64,000 nt of DNA from Molossus alvarezi (taxonomy: Eukaryota; Chordata; Mammalia; Chiroptera; Molossidae): assembly GCA_037176705.1 (NCBI GenBank), contig CM073899.1:7750001-7814000 (forward strand), in the 5' to 3' direction. Positions within the stretch are counted from its first letter, which is position 1. Each line of letters opens with the position of its first letter. The notes below the pieces were generated by a model. The model did not search any database. It was given only the letters and a program-made list of their open reading frames with translations, and was not told where the DNA came from. Made by a program: the position numbers and the translations under genes. This document shows positions 1-12,291 of this stretch, piece by piece.

Positions 1-3000
1 CCACCTTTGTCAAATATTAATTGAGCATATTGTGTTGGGTTCATTTCTGGGTTCTCTTTTCTGTTCCATTTATCTATCTGCCTGTTCTTGTGCTAGTAAC
101 AGGATGTTTTGATTACAGTGGCTTTGTAGTATAACCTGAAATCTGGTAATGTGATCCCTTCAACTTTGTTCTTCTTTTTCTTTTCTTTTTTTTTTTTTAA
201 TTCTCACCTGAGGACATTTTACCATTTTTTGTTCAGATAGAATGACAGGGAAAGACAGGAAGAGAGAGAGAGAGAAACATCGACGTGAAAGGGACACATC
301 GAGTGGCTGCCACCCACTTGACCCAACCAGGGCCGGGGACAAACTGCAAACGAGGTACGTGTTCTTAGCAATAATTGAACCCAGGTCTCTCTGGACCACA
401 GGCTGAAGCTCTAACCACTGAGCAAAATAAGCCAGGGCTTGTTCTTCTTTTTCAAGATTACTGTGGCAATTCAGGGTCTTTTTTGGTACTCTGTGAACTT
501 TTGAAATATTTGTTCTAGTTCTGTGAAGTATGTCATTGGTATTTTGATGGCGATTGCATTAAATCTATAGATTGCTTTGGGTAATATGGATATTTTAATG
601 ATGTTAATTCTTCCAATCCATGAACAAGTTATGTGCTTCCACTTTTTTATATCTTCCTCTTTTTCTTTTTTCAATGACCTGTAGTTTTCTGTGAATAGGT
701 CCTTTATTTCTTTGGTAAAGTTTATTCCCAGGTATCTTAATTTTTTTTGCTGCGATAGTAAATGGGATTTTTTTAGTTTCTCTTTCTGTGAATTCATCAT
801 TGGTGTATAAGAATGCCATCGATTTCTTGATGTTAATTCTGTATCCTGCTACTTTGCCAAATTCATTTATTAAGTCTAGTAAATTTTTCATGCAGTCTTT
901 GGAGTTTTCTACATATAGTATCATGTAATCTGTGAATAATGACAGTTTCACTTCCTCCTTTCCAATTTGGATCCCCATTATTTTTTCTTCCTCTCTGATT
1001 GCTGTGGTAAGAGTTCCAGTACTATGTTAAATAAGAGTGTCAAAAGTGGGCATCCTTGTCTTGTTCCTGTTCTTAAGAGAAACGTTTTTAGTTTTTGCCC
1101 ATTGAATATAATAGTGGCTGTAAGTCTTTCATAAATGGCCTTTACTATGTTGCGATATGATTCCTCTATTTCCAGATTGCTGAGCATTTTTATCAAAAAA
1201 TGAATGCTGGATTTTGTTGCATGCTTTTTCAGTATCTATTGATATGATCATAGGATTTTTTAAATTCATTTTGTTGATGTGGTGTATCACATTTATTCAT
1301 TGGCGAATATTGTACTAGCCTTGCTTCCCTGGGATGAATCCCACTTGGTTATGTTGAATAATTTTTTTGATGTATTGCTCGATTCAATTTACTAGTGTTT
1401 TATTCAGAATTTTGGCATCTATGTTCATCAGGGATATTGGTCTGTAGTTTTCTTTCTTTGTAGTGTCTTTTTCTGGTTTTGGAATTTGAATTATGCTGGC
1501 CTCATAAAACAAGTTTGGAAGTCTTCCTTCTTGAATTTTTCGAAATAGTTTGAGGAGAATGGGTATTAGTTCTTTTTTGAATGTTCAGTAAAATTCTCCC
1601 ATGAAGCCATCTGGGCCTGGGCTTTTGTTTGCTGGGAGAGTCTTGATTACATCTTCAATTTTTTTGTTGCTATTGGTCTGTTCAAGTTTTATATCTCTTC
1701 CTGGTTCAGTTTTGGGAGACCATGTGTTTCTAGAAATTTGTCAGTTTCACTTAGATTGTCAAATTTGTTTCCGTATAACTGTTCATAATATTTGTTAACA
1801 ATCCTTTGTATTTCTGTGGTGTCAGTTATTATTTCTCCTCTTTCATTTCTGATTTTGTGTATTTGGGTTCTCTCTCTTTGTTTCTTGGTGAGTCTAGCTA
1901 AGGGTCCATCAATCTTGTTTATCTTTTCATAGAACCAGATCTTTGTTTCATCAATCCTTTGAATTGTTTTTTTGGTCTCCATGTCATTTATTTCTGCTCT
2001 GACCTTACTCTTTCTTTCCTTCTACTTGCTCTGGAATTTTCTTTTTGTTTGCTCTCTAGTTCTTTAAGTTGTGAGGTTAGATAGTCTATTAGAAATTTTT
2101 CTTGCTTCTTGAGGTAGGCCTGTAGTGCTATGAACTTCCCTCTCAGAACTGTTTTCGCTGCATCCCATAGATTTTTAGTTGTCGTGTGTTCATTTTCATT
2201 GGTTTCCAGGAAGTTTTTAATTTCTTCCTTGATCTCCATGGTAACCCATTCATTGTTCAATAACATGCTATTTAGCCTCCATATATTCAAATGTCTTTGC
2301 ATGTTCTTGTTGCAATTGATTTCTAGTTTCATGCCATTGTGATCTGAGAAGACGCTTGATAGAATTTCAATCTTCTTGAACTTGTAGAGACTTAGTTTGT
2401 GCCCTAACATGTGGTCTGTCTTTGAGAATGTCCCTTGTGTATTTGAGAAGAATGTGAATTCTGCAGTTTTGGGGTGTAATTCTCTGTAGACATATATTAA
2501 ATCCATTTGATTTAGCTCTTCATTTATAGTCTGTGTTTCCTTGTTAATTTTTTGTCTAAATGATCTATCCAGTGGTGTCAGCAAGGTGTTGAAGTCCTCT
2601 GCTATGATTGTATTGCTGTTGATTTCTCCTTTGAAGTTCTCCAGAAGACTTTCAATATATTTTGGTGCTCCTGTATTGGGTGCATATATGTTTACCAAGG
2701 TTGTATCTTCCTGTTGGATAGATCTTTTCAATATTATGTAGTGGCCTTCTTTGTCTCTAGTTATGGCCTTCATTTTGAAATCTATTTTATCAGGTATGAG
2801 TATTGCTACCCCAGCTTTTTTTTGCTTTCCATTTGCTTGGAAAATTTTTTTCCATCCTTTCACTTTCAACCTATGTGAGTCTTTTGTTGTGAGGGGGGTC
2901 TCTTGTAAACAACTTGTATGTGAGTCATGCTTTCTTATCCAGTCAGCTACTCTGTGTCGTTTTATCAGAGAATTCAAACCATTAATATTTAAGGTGATAT

Positions 3001-3025
3001 TTGATATGTACTTATTTATTGCCAT
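1..3025 (-). pseudogene. L1 ORF2 (endonuclease / reverse transcriptase), broken and cut by window edge
   Basis: ORF2 makes the nick-and-copy enzyme of L1: an N-terminal APE-type endonuclease followed by a reverse transcriptase. The start codon is at 3025-3023 and opens with MAINKYIS. An open stretch of 345 codons (1988-3025) holds the whole endonuclease domain. The expected motifs are visible: NINGLN near residue 14, QET near 41, NIYAPN, EDFNT, TDHML and SDHN. Reading then shifts or stops at about 1985, continues at 1689-1982, and breaks several more times through the reverse transcriptase. In the catalytic FADD motif the second Asp reads Tyr (FTDY; codon at 927-925), which should abolish polymerase activity by itself. 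A SINE insertion at 181-438 further breaks the frame. Confidence 0.93.
181..438 (-). mobile_element. VES SINE, long form, inserted in L1 ORF2
   Basis: The right end is the tRNA-like head (reverse of 'gccctggc'), followed leftward by the GA-rich body and a T-rich tract that is the A tail on the other strand. A perfect 15-bp TSD, ttgttcttctttttc, is at 166-180 and 439-453. It is younger than the L1 it interrupts. Confidence 0.95.
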
Positions 3026-3070
3026 TTTTGTTCAGTGTGGTTATATTTTTCTTCCTATTTCTTCTACTGA

Positions 3071-3945
3071 TTACAGCAGTCCTTTTAGCATATCTAGAAG
3101 TGCTGGTTTGGTGTTAATTTATTCCTTTAGCTTTTTTTGTCTGGGAAGCTCTTTATTTGACTTTCTATTTTGAATGATAGCCTTGCTGGATAGTGTAGTC
3201 TTGGATTCAGATTCTTGTTTTCATGACCTTGATTAGTTCATGCCACTCCCTTCTGGCCTGTAGTGTTTCTATTGAGAAGTCAGCTGAGAGCCTTATGGGG
3301 TTTTCTTTTGAAGAAACTAGTGTTTATCTCTTGTTGCTTCTAGGATTCTCTCTTTGTCTTTAAATTTTGGCATTTTAATTACTATGTGTCTTGGTGTGGG
3401 CCTGTTTGAGTTCTTCTTACTTGGAGCTCTCTGTGCTTCTTTAACTTGAGTGCCTTCTTTCTTCACCAAGTTAGGAAAGTTTTCTGTCATTATTTCTTCT
3501 AATATATTCTCTAACCATTGCCCATTTTTTTAATCTTCTAGGACTCCTATGATGTGAATGTTGTTACATTTCTAGTTGTCCCATAGTTCTCTTAAGCTAT
3601 CTTCCTGTTTTTTAATTGTTTTTTTCCTTTTGGTTTTGTGATTGGTTAATTTTTTCTACCCTGTCTTCCAATTCAATGATCCAGTCCTCAGTTTCCCCTA
3701 CTCTGCTGGTTCCTCCTTCCAATGTGTTCTTAATTTCTGCTATGTCATTCTTCATTTGCACTTGGTTGATTTTCAATGTTTTTATCTTTTCTCATGGTGG
3801 TGATATTTTACTCATGCTGTTGAGCTCCTCAAGATCATGCCTCTGAATTCTACTTCTGATAATTTGCTTAGCTGTATTTCATTGATCTCATCTTTGATAG
3901 AGTTTCTTGTTCTTCCATTTGGGATTTGTTTGTTAATTTTGCATT
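3071..3945 (-). pseudogene. L1 ORF1 (RNA-binding chaperone), broken
   Basis: ORF1 encodes the trimeric coiled-coil RNA-binding protein that packages L1 RNA. The stop codon is visible at 3073-3071, after a C-terminal 'ML-KGLL'-type ending, 45 bases before the ORF2 start. The span of about 875 bp fits a family protein of roughly 300 residues. Identity comes from alignment by eye to the better-preserved copies at 37653-38559 and 61149-62003. Internal stops and frameshifts are frequent and no start codon survives clearly near 3940. It is not functional. Confidence 0.85.
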
Positions 3946-5670
3946 TTGCCTATCTCAGTGGGTTTTTCTGCCTGCCTAATTTTCCCTGTGGGTCTTGGTG
4001 TTCTGCTGTAGTGGCTCCCTCCTCTAGGTTTAGATGTGCCTGGGTGGGCCCATATTAAACACCACTGTCAAGTCTTACTTTTCTGGGGAGATTTGCAAGC
4101 CCAGGAAAGGTTCAGTTATCCTCTAGCTTTTTCCTGGAGGCTAGTAATCTCAGTTACTCAGTGCCTTGAAAGTAGCCCTGGTGTTCTGCATAAGAGGATT
4201 TTCAGAGGGTGGGATAGATGCTGGCTATTAATGAGCCTCTATTTTTATTTTTATTTTTGCCTTACCTGGCAAAGCCTGAGTCTCCTGGGTGGGGGAGGCT
4301 GCTACTTTTCCCCACAGCTCTGGGAAGGAGCACACTGGCCACCATCCTTTGTGGCCCCAACTCAGCAAAAACTCTCAGTGCCCTCCAAATCCCGGTTGTC
4401 CCCATAGAGTTCCAGCCCAGTCTACCCTCCCTTTGCAGTAGCCTCCAGGTGAGTGGCTGTGGCTATTTTAGTGCTCTGTCCTGGCTCTCTGCACTGTGTA
4501 ATGGGCTTGGTCTTTATTCCCCAAGGGTGCTACTCACACCTAACACTGCTGCTGTAAATGGGCTCCCAGTCTGCCACGCTCTCACGCCTCTGCAGATCCT
4601 ACCAGTGTCCCTGGTTATACAGGCCTGTCTTGCTGCTTTTCTGGTGCTTTTTTCTATGGATTTATCTTTATTTAAGTTGTAGTTCCAGTTTGCTCCTGGG
4701 AGGTCGTCTGTGTAGCTTCTATTTACTCCACCTTCATTTTCACCTCCTGTATGTCTATCTTATATGCAGCTGGATCACACAGGCCTCTCTGGTGCCCCCG
4801 CACCCTGCAGGTCCCACAGGTAATTGGATCTCACCGTCGCTTTGGGGACTTGGCTCTATGCCTATTTTATGGGCTGCTGGGTGGCACTGGCCTCTCTGGT
4901 GCTTCAGCACCCCACAGGTCCCTTGGGTAACTGGATAGCACAGTCCCTACTGGGTCGTACAGGCCTTTCTGGTTCCCCCGCACCCTGGAGGTCCCAAAGG
5001 CAGGCAGGTGGATCACACCAGTCTTTCTTGGGCTCGGCTTTCCACTGCTTTTGTGAGCTGCTGGACCGCACAGGCCTGTGTGGAGCCCCAGGTTCCGCCG
5101 CTGGCGGCTAGGGAGTGCTGCTGCCCTGTGGGGCTCAACTCCTGCTCAGTTTTTGCTGTAGTTTTTGAGCATGGGTCTCAGCTGCTAGTCTGTGCTTTTG
5201 TTGCCTGGGAATGGATGTCTTCTCCCCTGCCTCTGTTGCTGCAGGTATATCTTGACTGTATTCAGGCTGCTACTATGGGCAATGGTGCTGACCTCAATGA
5301 CCAGCACCTTGGGAGCTCCACTACTGTGCACTGGTCTGCGTTGACACAGAGTGTCCACTGATCCAATAGTGCCAGGTGTGCTGTTGGGCTCAGGTTGCTG
5401 CCCTGGCCGCTTCCACTGCCTCCTCCCAGGAAAGACCCGGGATCTTCCAAAGTTGTGGGACCTCCCTATGGCACAGGGATAAGAGCCCTGAAGGGCTGCT
5501 TATGGCAGTATCCAGGTGCTCCTCTCCACAGCACAGTAACCTTCTGCTCCTCGGCTCTGCACTGCTTGGTTTTGGCTTCACATCCACTCACACTCTCTCA
5601 CACATTCTATCACTCTCTCACACACTCCCCCTCCCTCTGGTCCTGCCCGCTGCCATCTTCCATCTGTCCT
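3946..5670 (-). other. L1 5'UTR with GC-rich internal repeats
   Basis: This is the promoter-bearing leader of the L1 at 1-5670, about 1.7 kb and much richer in G+C than its surroundings. Between about 4770 and 5110 a module containing 'acaggcctctctggtgcccc' and 'caccc-gcaggtccca' recurs at 4778, 4880, 4960 and 5069 with partial decay, so the leader contains short repeated units. The far right (5575-5640) is a degenerate CTCACACA-type run ending in the 'gctgccatcttcc' start motif. The same 5' sequence recurs at 29,900-30,246, confirming it as a family leader. Open frames here are by-products of the GC-rich repeats. Confidence 0.8.
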
Positions 5671-5830
5671 CCATACACATTTTTTAAAGTTATATTTTAT
5701 ATTCATATTGGTGTAAAGATAAACATAATCCTGGCTCAGCATATCATTCTATTTTGTTTGGTGTTATATTATTCATGTTTTTCTGAAGGGGTGAAGGACT
5801 TACAGCTTCAAAATAGTCTGATCTCTTCTT

Positions 5831-6062
5831 GAGAGCTTATTTGGAGGTTCTAGCAGGGAGCACAGCTACTTGTATACCGTTAACCTAAGACCAGTCCTCT
5901 CCTCCAAGGGCAAGGTCCTCCTCTTCTACCAGAGTGCAGCTTCAGGAGGGCCACATATGGATGAGTGATGGAGGAGCGAGCACCACCTGGCCAGCCTGAT
6001 TAGCTGAATCAACCCTGGTGATCAACGGGTGACATGTTACAGCCTGATGGCCCTCATTGTGA
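5831..6062 (-). pseudogene. RN7SK: 7SK small nuclear RNA pseudogene, 3'-truncated
   Basis: Reading the minus strand from about 6062 leftward gives the body of 7SK RNA. Matches include the 5' segment (GAGGGC..ATC..GGCTG), the 'GATCACCAGGGTTGATTC' region at about 6004-6033, and the 'CTGCTAGAACCTCCAAA' segment at about 5837-5853. Functional 7SK holds P-TEFb inactive in the nucleus through HEXIM and LARP7. This copy covers roughly the first 230-245 of about 330 nucleotides and lacks the terminal hairpin and the U-rich end. Many substitutions are present, including in the 5' HEXIM-binding part, and no Pol III promoter elements were recognised upstream. It is a dead retrocopy; such copies are common in mammals. 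Confidence 0.9.
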
Positions 6063-7222
6063 TCGATTCTGTATGACCAAAGCTATCATACAAACATTGA
6101 CGTTCTACTGATGGATTTGGTGTTATGATGATAAGATCAATCATGTGTGATTGAAGTTGTGATTAGAAGGAATTATAGAAGTTAGTTGTATTGCATATTT
6201 TGGCCTAAACTGTAAAATTTAAAGGCTGATTTGTTTTTTCTCAGTTTATTTGTTGACATTGACAACCACTGGATAACACGAAAAAATATAAAATATATCA
6301 AACATATAAAGTATATCAGAATAATATTAAATGTATTCATCTTTCCAGACCTCAAATGTTTCATGTCAGATAATTTACAACTGAATAGTATAATGATTCT
6401 TGATCCATCCTTTTTTCATTAATATAAAATTATAATTTTTAATAATCTAAAATAGAGTTTGCAATTTTCAACAGAGATATCGAGGAATAAATATATACAT
6501 GCACATGCTTATGTAATTATTAAGAAACTACATGAATAATCTGTACTTGCTTTAGGAAAAAATAATTTTTTCAGGGAGTTTGCTTTTGTATAATTACAAA
6601 TATACTATTGAACATCACAGTGAGAATCAACAACTGATTCATTTAGCCATGAATTTGTAACAGCTTTGAGATGAAGATAGGTGAATTTTACCTGTGAAGT
6701 GTGAAGCCTAAAGTGTTTATAGCAGTTCTCCAGCTACGTATTATACTTCACTTGATTTCATTTGCAGTACTCATTGAACCTGAACAACTTAAAAAAGTTT
6801 AGTTCTTTCAGAAGACTTTGCTATTTATAATTGATTTATCTCACTATCCCACTGCTGAAAAATGTATAGTATTTACTTTACATTGACGCATTCCTGCAAT
6901 TCTACTGACCAGAATTATATATTTGAAAGAAGAAGCAATGAGGAAGGAGGCTGGATGGACTTTGAGTGTACACAACCATGGGCTTGCATACCAGCTCAGC
7001 CAGCAGCCGAATGTACACAGGCTGTTTTCAGAATCTGTACTCTCAATGATTATTTTGTGCTGTATCTTGAAAATTGAGTCAATCTTTTCCCAGCGTCCAC
7101 TTCCACAACAATTAAAAAGCAAGTGGGGAAGGACTTTCTGGCTTTTGAGTGTTGATGGAATTTTATAATGTGTCAAGCTTTCCTATTTCATTCAGAAAGT
7201 CAGGCCACATGTATTACTCACT

Positions 7223-7263
<41 letters not shown>

Positions 7264-9143
7264 TGAATAGAAAAGCTTATCCATTTTTGGCAAAAGGGCT
7301 TCCATACACAATACTCAAGAATGTATTAGTTACAGTTGAAATCATCAACTGCTGTATCAAACAATCCCCAAATCTCAGCTGCTTTACATAGCAAATGTTT
7401 ATTGCTCACTTACTTAAAAACAATTACAAGGCAGATTTTTTTTCTGGTTTCCTTGTAACCTTTAAAAGCATGTCATGGTAATTTTCTTTGACCTTTCATA
7501 CTTTGAGGCATTGAAAACTGTATATTCATCCTGTATTCGAAGCAAATCATGTAAATAGGAAATATGTAAAGAGCTTCAGTCCTCCCATTTTAAAGGTTTT
7601 AAAGTAAATCTTTCTTTTTATAGGTCTAGGATCTAGTGTCGATCAGAGACGAGTGCTAGACACCCACGGACCGAGGAGCATACAAAGGTGGTGGGGGTGG
7701 CGCATTGGCAGTAAGAGCTGTCAGCCCCATAGGGGTGTTGGATCACTGATATTGCCAGTACATGGTGAAAATGAAAGTAGACTGATTTTTAGTAATTTTT
7801 AAAAAATATTTTCTACAGACAGGAAAATTTATTATTGTCTATACTCAGAATAGACATCTCCTTGAGCCTGCTTTTGGTAAGATACTGGACACAGTCTAAA
7901 CCAAATTTGTCATTTCTAACAATGACACCTCCATCTGACAGGTTTTAAATGTATGTTCTGTATTGAGTACTTAAGTTTGCCACTGTGTTTGAAGTTTACC
8001 ACTAACCTCAGCTTGTGAGGCTGGGGCTGGGTGCACTAAGGAGTATGCACCATGTTGCATTCCAATTTGATTTCCAGTAAGTATTTAACAAAATGAAAAA
8101 AAATCAAAACTAAAACCAGCACTGAAACCCTAAAACCTGTAGGTTATATTGACCTTTCTGTTTCTGACTTCTACATTTACATATTCTCAACACTAGCTAG
8201 AGTCTTGCTTTGGTTGACCAGATTAATTGCAACTTTGATGGTTTTCCTGTGTAAATTAGAACATGCTCAGTTCTGGAACACCATGTGTTTTGTCTACAAG
8301 GTCAGTGTTTTCTCTTCCTCCACCAGCAACTGCTGCTGAACTGAGCCACAGCACAGAGGGCCTTCCTTTGGCCAGGACCCTTGCACACCCTGGTTTTCCT
8401 CTCTGAGCTTTGACTTTCTGAAGTTCAGTTTCCCCAGACCCTGCTTCTAGCCAGCCTCATGTCTAACCCTCCTCAGTACTGAGTGGAATGCAGTTATTTC
8501 TAATTAAGACAGAAATATAACAAAAACAGCCTTTTTTTTTTTAAACCATACATAAAGCTAGGAGGAGAAATAAGTGAGTAAAATCTTGATTTGGAAACTA
8601 TAGTTTGTGAGAATTCTAAAGGCATTTACTTTTAGGTTTTTATATTTTTCAAGGAATAAATCAGAATATTGAAAGATTTAAAAATTATTAATATGATCAT
8701 TTCTAACCTACCAGAAGAAAATATTTAAGTTGATATTAGGTATTACCTTATATTTGCCTTTTGAAAGCTTATTTCTGAGTTGAGGAAAGATATGATTATC
8801 CGTATTAACAAGAAACATAAAATTTTCAGATAATTTAAAGTTTAAATTTTCTTTAGTACTTTAAATATTAATCCCTATCAAAAACTTCATTTAAGCTTTT
8901 GGGTTTTTCTTTTACCTTTTGTGGAGACACAGAAATAAGATTTCAAAAGCCTGATAACCACTAAAACACTGAAGGAGCAAGAAAATGGATTTAAACCAAA
9001 GACAAAATAAGTCCTGATGTAACTCTGGTCAACTCTACTTCATTCAGCACGGACTGACACCTTTTAGAAGAGAACATTGGAAAAATAGATAATCTGAAAA
9101 TGTACACAGGACAATAAAATTGATGATCAATAGACTAAAGACA
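6063..9143. other. Unique AT-rich non-coding DNA
   Basis: No gene or recognised transposon was found apart from a CA microsatellite. No open frame exceeds 110 codons and none shows a domain. A short CpG-containing patch (about 7634-7745) stands out from the AT-rich background and is listed as a finding. Confidence 0.6.
7226..7261. repeat. (CA)n microsatellite
   Basis: Eighteen uninterrupted CA units, long enough to be length-polymorphic. Confidence 0.98.
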
Positions 9144-9346
9144 TGTATTTATTTTTTATTTTTTTTCTTTATTGATTTTAGAGACAGAAGAAGGAAGAGA
9201 GAGAGAGATAGAAACATCGACGAGAGCACATTGCCTGGCCACCTCCTGCACGCCCCCCACTGGGATCAGGCCCTGACTGAGAATCGAACTGGCGACCTCT
9301 TGGTGCATGGGCTGACATTCAGCCACTGAGCCACATCGGCTGGGCT
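9144..9346 (-). mobile_element. VES SINE, short form
   Basis: The tRNA-like head is at the right ('gagccacatcggctgggct'), then the GA-rich body and 'tctttattgatttta', the reverse of the AATCAATAAAG-type tail of the short form. An imperfect TSD is suggested (tagactaaaga at 9131-9141 / taggataaaga at 9346-9356). Confidence 0.92.
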
Positions 9347-12291
9347 AGGATAAAGAAATTTAAACAGATAGTGAATATTCATTTTTAATTTTATGTTAGA
9401 CAGTATAGTTAGAACAGTAAAAATTAGGTAAAAAACCCCTTTATCTTTTAGGTTAAACAAAAGACATTAGAGAACTTTTCCTGAATTACTTAAATTATAA
9501 AGTTATATTAGTCTCTGCTCATCCTGTTCTCACAATCCAAACTGTCATCTAAAAAGTAAAGTTCCCTTGCTTATATAGTAACATTGTGATCAGTTGGTAA
9601 TAAAAATAAGAATTAACAATTCACACTTATATGAGGTAAGAAATTATATCTAAACTTCTTTGATTCTCGAGGGCCTTCATTTTATCCAAACTCATTTTTT
9701 AATCATTCACTATAGAGACTGGATAGACACATGGACAGAGGCCTGCTCATGTGTACCATCCAGACTCAGAATCCCACGAAGCCCCGGAACAAAACCACAA
9801 AGTCTATGGAATGATCCGGGCTTGGTCAGTGACTCCCAACCTTCCTGTTTCACCCTTGGAGGCCAGGTCAGACCAGCCGAAGAAAGCAGAGTGTGCTCAC
9901 TAAGTCAGTCATATATGATCATCCACCTCTCACTGGCTCACCGCCAACTTCCCCACAATCTCCAGCCGAAGCCTTTCCCTGTCCTCACTGCACAGTCCCC
10001 CTTCCCTGGTCACCTGTGACTTCCCACCACAGCTCTGGATAATAGCTTCCGTTTGTTCCCATTTTGTAGGTTTTGTTTATTCCCACACAGCACACTCTGC
10101 TTCGGCGAGGCTGCCAGCCCCACAGGTGTGCACGCTGGGGATGCCGCGCTTTTACTCTTCCTAGTCTTACAGTCTCTAGTGTCCTCCAGTCTTTTTCGCT
10201 GCATCAAATTTCACAAACCCCACTCTGCTTCAGGTGGTTTTTATAATCTAGTAACTTCAAAACCTATTTCCCTTCTCACCGAATCTTTTTTTCTTCCGGT
10301 TTGTCTATACCACACAAAGCAAACACTCTGTACTTCAACTTTTTAATCTAGCAGGGTCACGTGGATGTGCCCCCTAACAGTGTGAGCCACAGCTCACAGA
10401 AGTGCCGGTGAGGCCACGCTGGGAGGTGAGGGAGCCCTCCACTGCCCTGTGGAAAACCATCCGGGTAGCTGACGTCAGGACTTGGGACAGTTTGTACTGT
10501 GTTATTTCTGTGTGTTGGTATCTAGCAGAAACTCTGCCTTCCCCTGCTCTCAAGAAATCCATTACCACAAGCGTCTATGATGATAAAAGTGAAAACTGTA
10601 GAAAAGGTACACTTGTAGTTTATGAATACATAGAATGTATTTGTAATGTTTCAGCTCCACAGAATGAAGAATACAATGAGGAAATCAGTTTGTTATGTGT
10701 GCCTGCGTGCACACACACACACACACTCACACTCTGCCTGTCATGTATTATCAAAGTCACACATTTCCACTAACAAAGAAATCTCCATTGTTTCACTCTC
10801 CTGGAGAAACCTGTGGTCCTTTTACAGATTCTGCAGTTTGCCACTGAGAAGTCTCCAACTCCCCCTGAGTTGAGTAATTCTTAAGGTGCATAAATGTTTT
10901 TTTCTTCTTTTAATCTAGAGAACAATACATTTGATGAAACCTAAGAAATATAACAAAGACCTTTATACCTCATGGCATTTGTCATTTATAATTTAAAGAT
11001 CATATAGCTTTTAAAAGATATATGTGAATAATTATAAATTCATAGATTTTCAGATTTCATATATATTAATTAAGCATAGCCATTACTGTATTCATATTCA
11101 AATGGTATCAACTCTGGCCAGCAGAGGCTTCCTGCGGACCCGCCGTGGATCCCTTCGCCGTGACCGGGCGTCTCTGACAGCTGCTCAGCTTACAGCAGGA
11201 CCAAGTATATCGGCTGTCCTGTCTTCCTGCCTCAGGTACAGAATTTAAACAAAAGACATTTTTCTAGAGAATTCTGGATATTTTTGTGGAAAAATTATAG
11301 ACAAATAGATATTAGAATCTGAGCACCGAAGGCATTGTGGAAAGGCAGTGTTTCTGGGCCATTCAGGGGAAAATGTTACAAACATAGTTTTTTACTTTTA
11401 TTCTTGTAAAGTTGTATTGATCTTTCTACTTTAGTATCAACTATGTATATATTTATTTAAATACTTGACTATGTAATTGTAAACATTCATTGCTAATAAA
11501 ATATATAATTAAAAGGAAAATATATAAATATATAATTACATATTTATCTTTCTCCAAGAGTGTGTGTGTATCTGAATGAATTAACCAAATCTACTCCTAT
11601 TATTTAATTTTTTGTAATATTAAAATCCAAGTATTTTCATCATCAATTCAGTTTAGCGCTAATAAATTTTATCTTAATATTAAAGGTTTATTATGTATGT
11701 TATTCTTATTTATAGGCTAAAGATTCATCTTCATTTTATATATACATCATTCTCTTACCAATTTAATATTAATCATTATACCAAAGGCTATAACATATGA
11801 ATCCAAATAATTATTTCAATTAGCATTACCTTGACCCACTATCAGTCAAATCTTTACTTTCCCTCAGAGAATCAAACTGATATCTGGTATCTTTCAATTC
11901 CATATGAACAATGGGAGCATACTAATTCAAGCATTTTAAATTTAACCTGAACTCTTTCTTTCCTCATGGGTCAAAATTCAGTCTTTCCGTCGATATTACT
12001 AGAATCCCCGTATAAATAATGGACAAATATGCTATAAAAATTGAGTTTCTCAAAGGCCATTGACTGAATATAAACATCTATTACCATGTAATCTATAGAT
12101 TGAAAAATCATTCAAGCCAATTAAGAATGTTATAAACTACAACTTGAATATATCAAATAAGCTCAATTAACTTTAAAACACAAAAATTGAGAACTGTTAA
12201 GCCAAACACAGAAAAGGTACAAGGGGACACTCAACAGTAGATCTCCATGACTTCTGTGGTGTCCTACTCCTGTGTAAGCACTTCCTAGAAT
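9347..12291. other. Unique non-coding DNA with two GC-richer patches
   Basis: No gene is recognised. 9720-10,580 is GC-richer, with scattered 'cactctgcttc'-like words (10,091, 10,215) but no coherent repeat or reading frame. 11,110-11,236 is a CpG-dense patch ending in a splice-donor-like CAG/GTACAG, listed as a finding. A short CA run is at 10,710-10,726. The rest is AT-rich. Confidence 0.55.

Larger units (their letters stand above)
1..5670 (-). mobile_element. LINE-1 (L1) element, nearly full length, 3' end outside window
   Basis: Read on the minus strand, this block runs from an L1 5'UTR (right end, about 5670) through ORF1 and ORF2, and leaves the window before the ORF2 C-terminus. The right end carries the usual L1 start context, a 'gccatcttcc' motif near 5652 (the reverse of a G-G-A-A-G-A-T-G-G-C start). 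The left end at base 1 matches the element at 33289-39278 from about 34,862 onward, so the two are the same family. ORF1 and ORF2 are separated by 45 bases (3026-3070), as in mammalian L1s. Both frames contain stops and shifts, so it is a dead copy. A VES SINE with a 15-bp TSD interrupts it at 181-438. Confidence 0.95.

Noticed and set aside
9876..10108. Imperfect inverted pair 'gccgaagaaagcagagtgtgct' / 'agcacactctgcttcggc' about 200 bp apart
   Set aside because: It could be the ends of a small transposon, but there is no TSD, no further terminal symmetry and no known family. Eleven matching bases can occur by chance in this much sequence.
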